Below, piece after piece: positions 60,259 through 64,000 of a stretch of DNA of 64,000 nt (within the stretch, counting starts at the first letter, position 1; each line of letters begins with the position of its first letter). Location: assembly GCF_947498825.1 (NCBI RefSeq), contig NZ_CANMLV010000007.1, forward strand, positions 62,001 through 126,000, read 5' to 3'. Position numbers and translations under genes: made by a program. Origin of the DNA: an uncultured Cedecea sp. Its GTDB lineage: Bacteria; Pseudomonadota; Gammaproteobacteria; Enterobacterales; Enterobacteriaceae. The notes beneath the pieces are model-generated. The model was not told the origin of the DNA, ran no database searches, and saw only the letters and a program-made list of their open reading frames with translations.

Positions 60259-60281
60259 ACGCCACACATGCTGTGTGGCGT
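60259..60281. terminator. Hairpin between cioAB operon and XRE-cupin gene
   Basis: ACGCCACACA-TGC-TGTGTGGCGT, perfect 10-bp stem with a 3-base loop between convergent genes. Confidence 0.7.
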
Positions 60282-60291
60282 CTGCCATAAG

Positions 60292-60840
60292 TCAGTTCTG
60301 CTCCACGATCATCACCGCCAGCGTTCCCGGCTCTAACGCCTTAAAAATATGCGGTCTGTCGGCAGGATAACAAATATAGTCTCCCATATTGAGCTCTTCC
60401 GGCATTTCAGTAAGCCCGACTAACGCGCGCCCACGGGTGATAATAATATGTTCCACCGAGCCAGGAGGATGAGGTTCTGAGCACCGGGCAGCACCCGGTT
60501 CAGACTGAAGTGAATAAATATCACGCCGGGCTCCAGGAGGACAGGTCGCCAGTAAAATCGCATCATAATTTGCCTGGCCTGCTGTCACTTTTATCCCGTC
60601 TCCCCGGCGGATCACCTGCATCTGTACCGGCTGAGGTTCCAGTAAGGTAGCAAAAGGGATATTCAGGGCCACACATAAGGCCCAAAGTGTTTCCAGTCCT
60701 GGATTCCCTTTTCCTGTTTCAAGCTGAGACAAGGTTGATTTGGCTATATTTGCACGCCGGGCGAGTTCTCCCAGTGATAATCCTGCCCGGTTTCGTTCAC
60801 GTATCAGACCCCTGGCGATAATTTCTATTGGCTGTGTCAT
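60292..60840 (-). CDS. XRE-cupin transcriptional regulator
   Basis: 182 residues from the ATG at 60840 (AGG eight bases upstream. A GTG nine bases earlier is the alternative). N-terminal HTH RGLIRERNRAGLSLGELARRAN...STLSQLETGKGNPGLETLW (about 8-60) and a C-terminal cupin (about 110-180, EHIIITRGRALVGLTEMPEE with a DYICYPADRPHIFKA strand). It is divergent from azlC with palindromic sites between, so it very probably represses azlCD and binds a small ligand in the cupin. Confidence 0.82.
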   Translation of the reverse strand: MTQPIEIIARGLIRERNRAGLSLGELARRANIAKSTLSQLETGKGNPGLETLWALCVALNIPFATLLEPQPVQMQVIRRGDGIKVTAGQANYDAILLATCPPGARRDIYSLQSEPGAARCSEPHPPGSVEHIIITRGRALVGLTEMPEELNMGDYICYPADRPHIFKALEPGTLAVMIVEQN

Positions 60841-60865
60841 ACGTTTCACCTGTCGTTCATTAAAA

Positions 60866-60880
60866 CGAACGATTCGTTCG
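60866..60880. promoter_or_regulatory. Palindromic operator in the XRE-azlC divergent region
   Basis: CGAACGA-T-TCGTTCG is a perfect 7-bp inverted repeat between the two start codons. Related CGTTC/GAACG motifs recur at 60853-60870 and near 60921-60930, suggesting cooperative binding of the XRE-cupin regulator. Confidence 0.6.
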
Positions 60881-60942
60881 CTTGATCTAATCTCCGATTC
60901 TGTTCATTATAACGATACATTTGTTCGTTATGGAAAATAATC

Positions 60943-61605
60943 GTGCTACGTACCCACCTATCCGCTCTTGACGGTGAGACTAAAAAAGCCATTTTCCTGG
61001 TGTGTGTTGCCGTTGGTATTGTCGGTGTTTCTTATGGCTCTCTCGCTATGGTTTATGGTTTCCCTCTTTGGTTACCGGTTCTGGCCTCTTTTATCGTGCT
61101 AGCGGGGGCTTCTGAATTTATGTTTATCGGTATTATTGCCAGCGGCGGTAATCCTTTTGCGGCGGCCATGGCCGGGTTGCTGGTCAATGCACGTCATATT
61201 CCGTTTGGCGTAGCCGTTCGCGAACTGGTGGGTAACCGGGCAACCCGCTTACTGGGTTGCCATATTATGAATGATGAAAGTGTTGTGTTTGGCCTGGCTC
61301 AAAGCTCGCCAGAAAAGCGACAGGCTGCTTACTGGTTATGCGGACTCGGTGTGGCAATTATCTGGCCTGCCGGAACGTTAGTCGGTGCCACCCTGGGCAG
61401 TTTGGTGCCTTCACCTGAACTGCTCGGATTAGATGCTGTTTTTCCTGCTATTTTACTGGCCTTAGTGATCCCGGCATTTAAGCATCGCACCACCCGAATT
61501 CGTGCCTCTGCTGGCGCGATTATCTCTCTGATTGCCACGCCATTTGCCCCTGTTGGTTTGCCAGTTCTGCTCTCTATGCTGGGTTTACTGGCGAGGAAGA
61601 AATAA
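60943..61605 (+). CDS. azlC: AzlC family branched-chain amino-acid exporter subunit
   Basis: 220 residues with five to six helices, starting at GTG 60943. Conserved: VGVSYGSLAMVYGFPLWLPV, FIVLAGASEFMFIGIIASGG (the SEF motif), LLVNARHIPFGVAV and NDESVVFGLAQ. AzlC with AzlD forms a two-component exporter like YgaZH (L-valine, other branched amino acids, azaleucine resistance). Its stop overlaps the azlD start (TAATG). Divergent from an XRE-cupin gene. Confidence 0.88.
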   Translation: MLRTHLSALDGETKKAIFLVCVAVGIVGVSYGSLAMVYGFPLWLPVLASFIVLAGASEFMFIGIIASGGNPFAAAMAGLLVNARHIPFGVAVRELVGNRATRLLGCHIMNDESVVFGLAQSSPEKRQAAYWLCGLGVAIIWPAGTLVGATLGSLVPSPELLGLDAVFPAILLALVIPAFKHRTTRIRASAGAIISLIATPFAPVGLPVLLSMLGLLARKK

Positions 61606-61928
61606 TGTCTGGAACCTTTACTATTCTTGCCGCACTTGCCCTGCTGGCTGCAGGAACGTATTTGATGCGTTTTACTGGCGCAAAACTGGGCAGCCGTCTG
61701 GTGCTTTCTGAACGTGCCGGAAATATGCTTAATGACGCAGCGACAACACTACTCTTTTCCGTTGCGCTCGCGACCACTTTTTTTGAAGCTGAGCATTTTG
61801 CAGGTATGGCTCGCGTCGCGGGTGTCGCCATTGCTGTTTTTCTTGCCTGGCGCAAAGTGCCCTTGATTATCGTGATTTTAGCCGCAGCCACAGTAACAGC
61901 AATGTTGCGTTTTCTCGGCGTGCCATAA
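61605..61928 (+). CDS. azlD: AzlD family exporter subunit
   Basis: 107-residue, four-helix membrane protein: LAAGTYLMRFTGAKLGSRLV at the start (the TYLMRF motif of AzlD), NMLNDAATTLLFSVALATTF, and a final helix VPLIIVILAAATVTAMLRFL. Small partner of AzlC, translationally coupled to it. Substrate inferred from the family. Confidence 0.88.
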   Translation: MSGTFTILAALALLAAGTYLMRFTGAKLGSRLVLSERAGNMLNDAATTLLFSVALATTFFEAEHFAGMARVAGVAIAVFLAWRKVPLIIVILAAATVTAMLRFLGVP

Positions 61929-62085
61929 GGACTGTTGAGGAAATAACACCGTTTATATAGCAATACTTTCAGCGGTATTTTTTCACAATGTTGACGAAAC
62001 TTTTCAGCACTTTTGACGCACTTGCTAGTGTGCGGGGGAGAGACTCGTTAAATTGGCAACACCATTTTCCAGCAAGCCTGTCAGT

Positions 62086-62322
62086 ATGATAAAAATTCGC
62101 TATATCACTGCATTACTGGTTATTTTGTGCGTACTTTTTTCTGGCCAGACGATGGCGGGTACACCGGGACATAAATTTTTCTATGTGCAGAATGCCGACT
62201 CGCTGTTACGCCATAATGGTGATAGCGAGGAACTACGCGTCTCCACGCTCAATGCCGCAGAAGAATATCGTGAGCGTCACCGTAAGTATTTACATGGCTT
62301 TGAAAGAAATTTCCTTCCCTGA
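62086..62322 (+). CDS. yncJ: YncJ family small periplasmic protein (DUF2554)
   Basis: 78 residues from the ATG at 62086. The frame also opens with TTG 11 codons earlier, but the signal peptide (ALLVILCVLFSGQTMA, cleaved about residue 23) is properly placed only from 62086. The mature part, GTPGHKFFYVQNADSLLRHN and GDSEELRVSTLNAAEEYRER, matches E. coli YncJ, secreted, function unknown. Convergent with frmA. Confidence 0.78.
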   Translation: MIKIRYITALLVILCVLFSGQTMAGTPGHKFFYVQNADSLLRHNGDSEELRVSTLNAAEEYRERHRKYLHGFERNFLP

Positions 62323-62343
62323 AATTCGGCTTCCGACAAGAAA

Positions 62344-62364
62344 TCCCCCCAACGATTGGGGGGA
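62344..62364. terminator. Terminator between convergent yncJ and frmA
   Basis: TCCCCCCAA-CGA-TTGGGGGGA, a very stable 9-bp stem with a 3-base loop, 10 bp from the frmA stop. Confidence 0.85.
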
Positions 62365-62373
62365 CAATATAGC

Positions 62374-63519
<1,146 letters not shown>

Positions 63520-63795
63520 CTATTTAAGGTAAGAACGAATAAGATTATCGACTTCGGCCATCCGTAAAGCCCGCTGCTGCTCCGTGGTTTCCCCGGTAAC
63601 AAGCTCGTCTTTCAGATGAATTGCCATCATCTCCCCCATCAAACCATTTGCAGCCCCGCGAACCGCGGCTATTTGCTGCAAAATCTCAATGCAGGAGTCT
63701 CCTTTTTCAAGAGCACGTTCTAACGCCTCAGCCTGACCACGAATGCGCCTGACCCGCGTCAGAATACGTTTTTTATCTTTTTCCGAATGTGGCAT
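63520..63795 (-). CDS. frmR: Formaldehyde-responsive repressor FrmR
   Basis: 91-residue all-helical repressor of the CsoR/RcnR family, matching E. coli FrmR: LTRVRRIRGQAEALERALEK, Cys35 in GDSCIEILQQIAAVRGAAN, and His60 in MMAIHLKDELV. Cys35 and Pro2 are the residues that formaldehyde cross-links to release DNA, and both are present (MPHSEK). A matching operator lies just upstream. First gene of frmRA. Confidence 0.92.
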   Translation of the reverse strand: MPHSEKDKKRILTRVRRIRGQAEALERALEKGDSCIEILQQIAAVRGAANGLMGEMMAIHLKDELVTGETTEQQRALRMAEVDNLIRSYLK

Positions 63796-63808
63796 AGCCG
63801 CCTCTGCA

Positions 63809-63828
63809 TACTATAGGGGGGTATAGTA
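63809..63828. promoter_or_regulatory. FrmR operator
   Basis: TACTATAGGGGGGTATAGTA: a six-G core flanked by perfect ACTATA/TATAGT arms, the type bound by FrmR and related CsoR/RcnR repressors. It starts 13 bp before the frmR start codon (minus strand). Confidence 0.88.
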
Positions 63829-63923
63829 ACAAAAATCATATCTTAATGTAAAATATAAGATATATTTAAAATCATTAAGTTAACAATTCACTGAATATCA
63901 GATCATCGCCGTCTTAACGTTCA

Positions 63924-64000
63924 TTGAAAGATGATGAAATCACCTACGAAAAAGCGGCTGAGGCAGTAAGAAACTATCTGATTAGCTATAGCATTCCTCA
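63924..64000 (+). CDS. Possible 5' end of a gene running off the window
   Basis: An open frame follows an in-frame stop and reads (from TTG) LKDDEITYEKAAEAVRNYLI to the window end, 25 codons. It looks coding by composition but has no ATG or ribosome site and no family is recognised. Could also be an intergenic coincidence. Confidence 0.25.
   Translation, partial: MKDDEITYEKAAEAVRNYLISYSIP

Overview
The window is a chromosomal segment of an enteric gamma-proteobacterium (order Enterobacterales, close to Enterobacteriaceae). Many genes match Escherichia coli genes from the 31-35 min region along most of their length: glsB, sotB, marC/marR/marA, ydcY, maeA, tyrP, pptA, nat, ansP, ydcH, ortT (ydcX), ydcR, yncJ. 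Others are absent from E. coli K-12 or lie elsewhere in it: srfABC, scr genes, gfc/etp/etk, cioAB. I cannot name the genus from sequence alone.

Layout. 1-3.0 kb: a small membrane protein, glutaminase, then a scar made of a sugar-symporter fragment, a Tn3-type res site with tnpR, an IS1 end fused to tnpR, and a sugar acyltransferase with a broken follower. 3.4-9.6 kb: sotB efflux, the marC/marRA stress locus, a two-domain GNAT protein with a LysR regulator, a LysE exporter, ydcY. 9.8-17.7 kb: srfABC and an AlkC-like DNA glycosylase. 17.9-23.5 kb: aldehyde dehydrogenase with a divergent sigma-54 activator, then nsrR and the nitric-oxide dioxygenase hmp with an NsrR operator. 23.8-28.1 kb: DUF4239 membrane protein, metallo-beta-lactamase-fold hydrolase, a DUF1294 remnant, a monooxygenase-like small protein and a FUSC membrane protein. 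28.3-32.2 kb: scrR, scrY and scrK without scrA or scrB. 32.4-47.3 kb: maeA, tyrP, pptA, nat, transporters and regulators, ansP, ydcH, yqfB, an McbR-like regulator, the orphan toxin ortT, an MHS transporter and anmK. 47.5-55.2 kb: a complete group 4 capsule secretion operon (gfcABCDE-etp-etk). 56.1-64 kb: ydcR, cioAB with a DUF2474 subunit, a regulated azlCD pair, yncJ and frmRA.

Regulation can be read directly at several loci: a marbox, promoter and MarR operator before marR; a sigma-54 promoter plus palindromic upstream site between aldB and its activator; an NsrR operator before hmp; two ScrR operators before scrY and scrK; a probable TyrR box before tyrP; an RcsAB-like box before gfcA; a palindrome between the XRE-cupin gene and azlC; and a FrmR operator before frmR. 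A family of palindromic miniature repeats (three copies plus a half copy) is scattered through the intergenic DNA.

The most interesting items are srfABC (membrane-anchored protein, actin/Hsp70-fold ATPase, P-loop partner), the scr regulon that kept its operators but lost its PTS permease and hydrolase, the layered Tn3/IS1 scar, and the intact group 4 capsule operon. Several shared-function statements rest on remembered family sequences, not on a database search.
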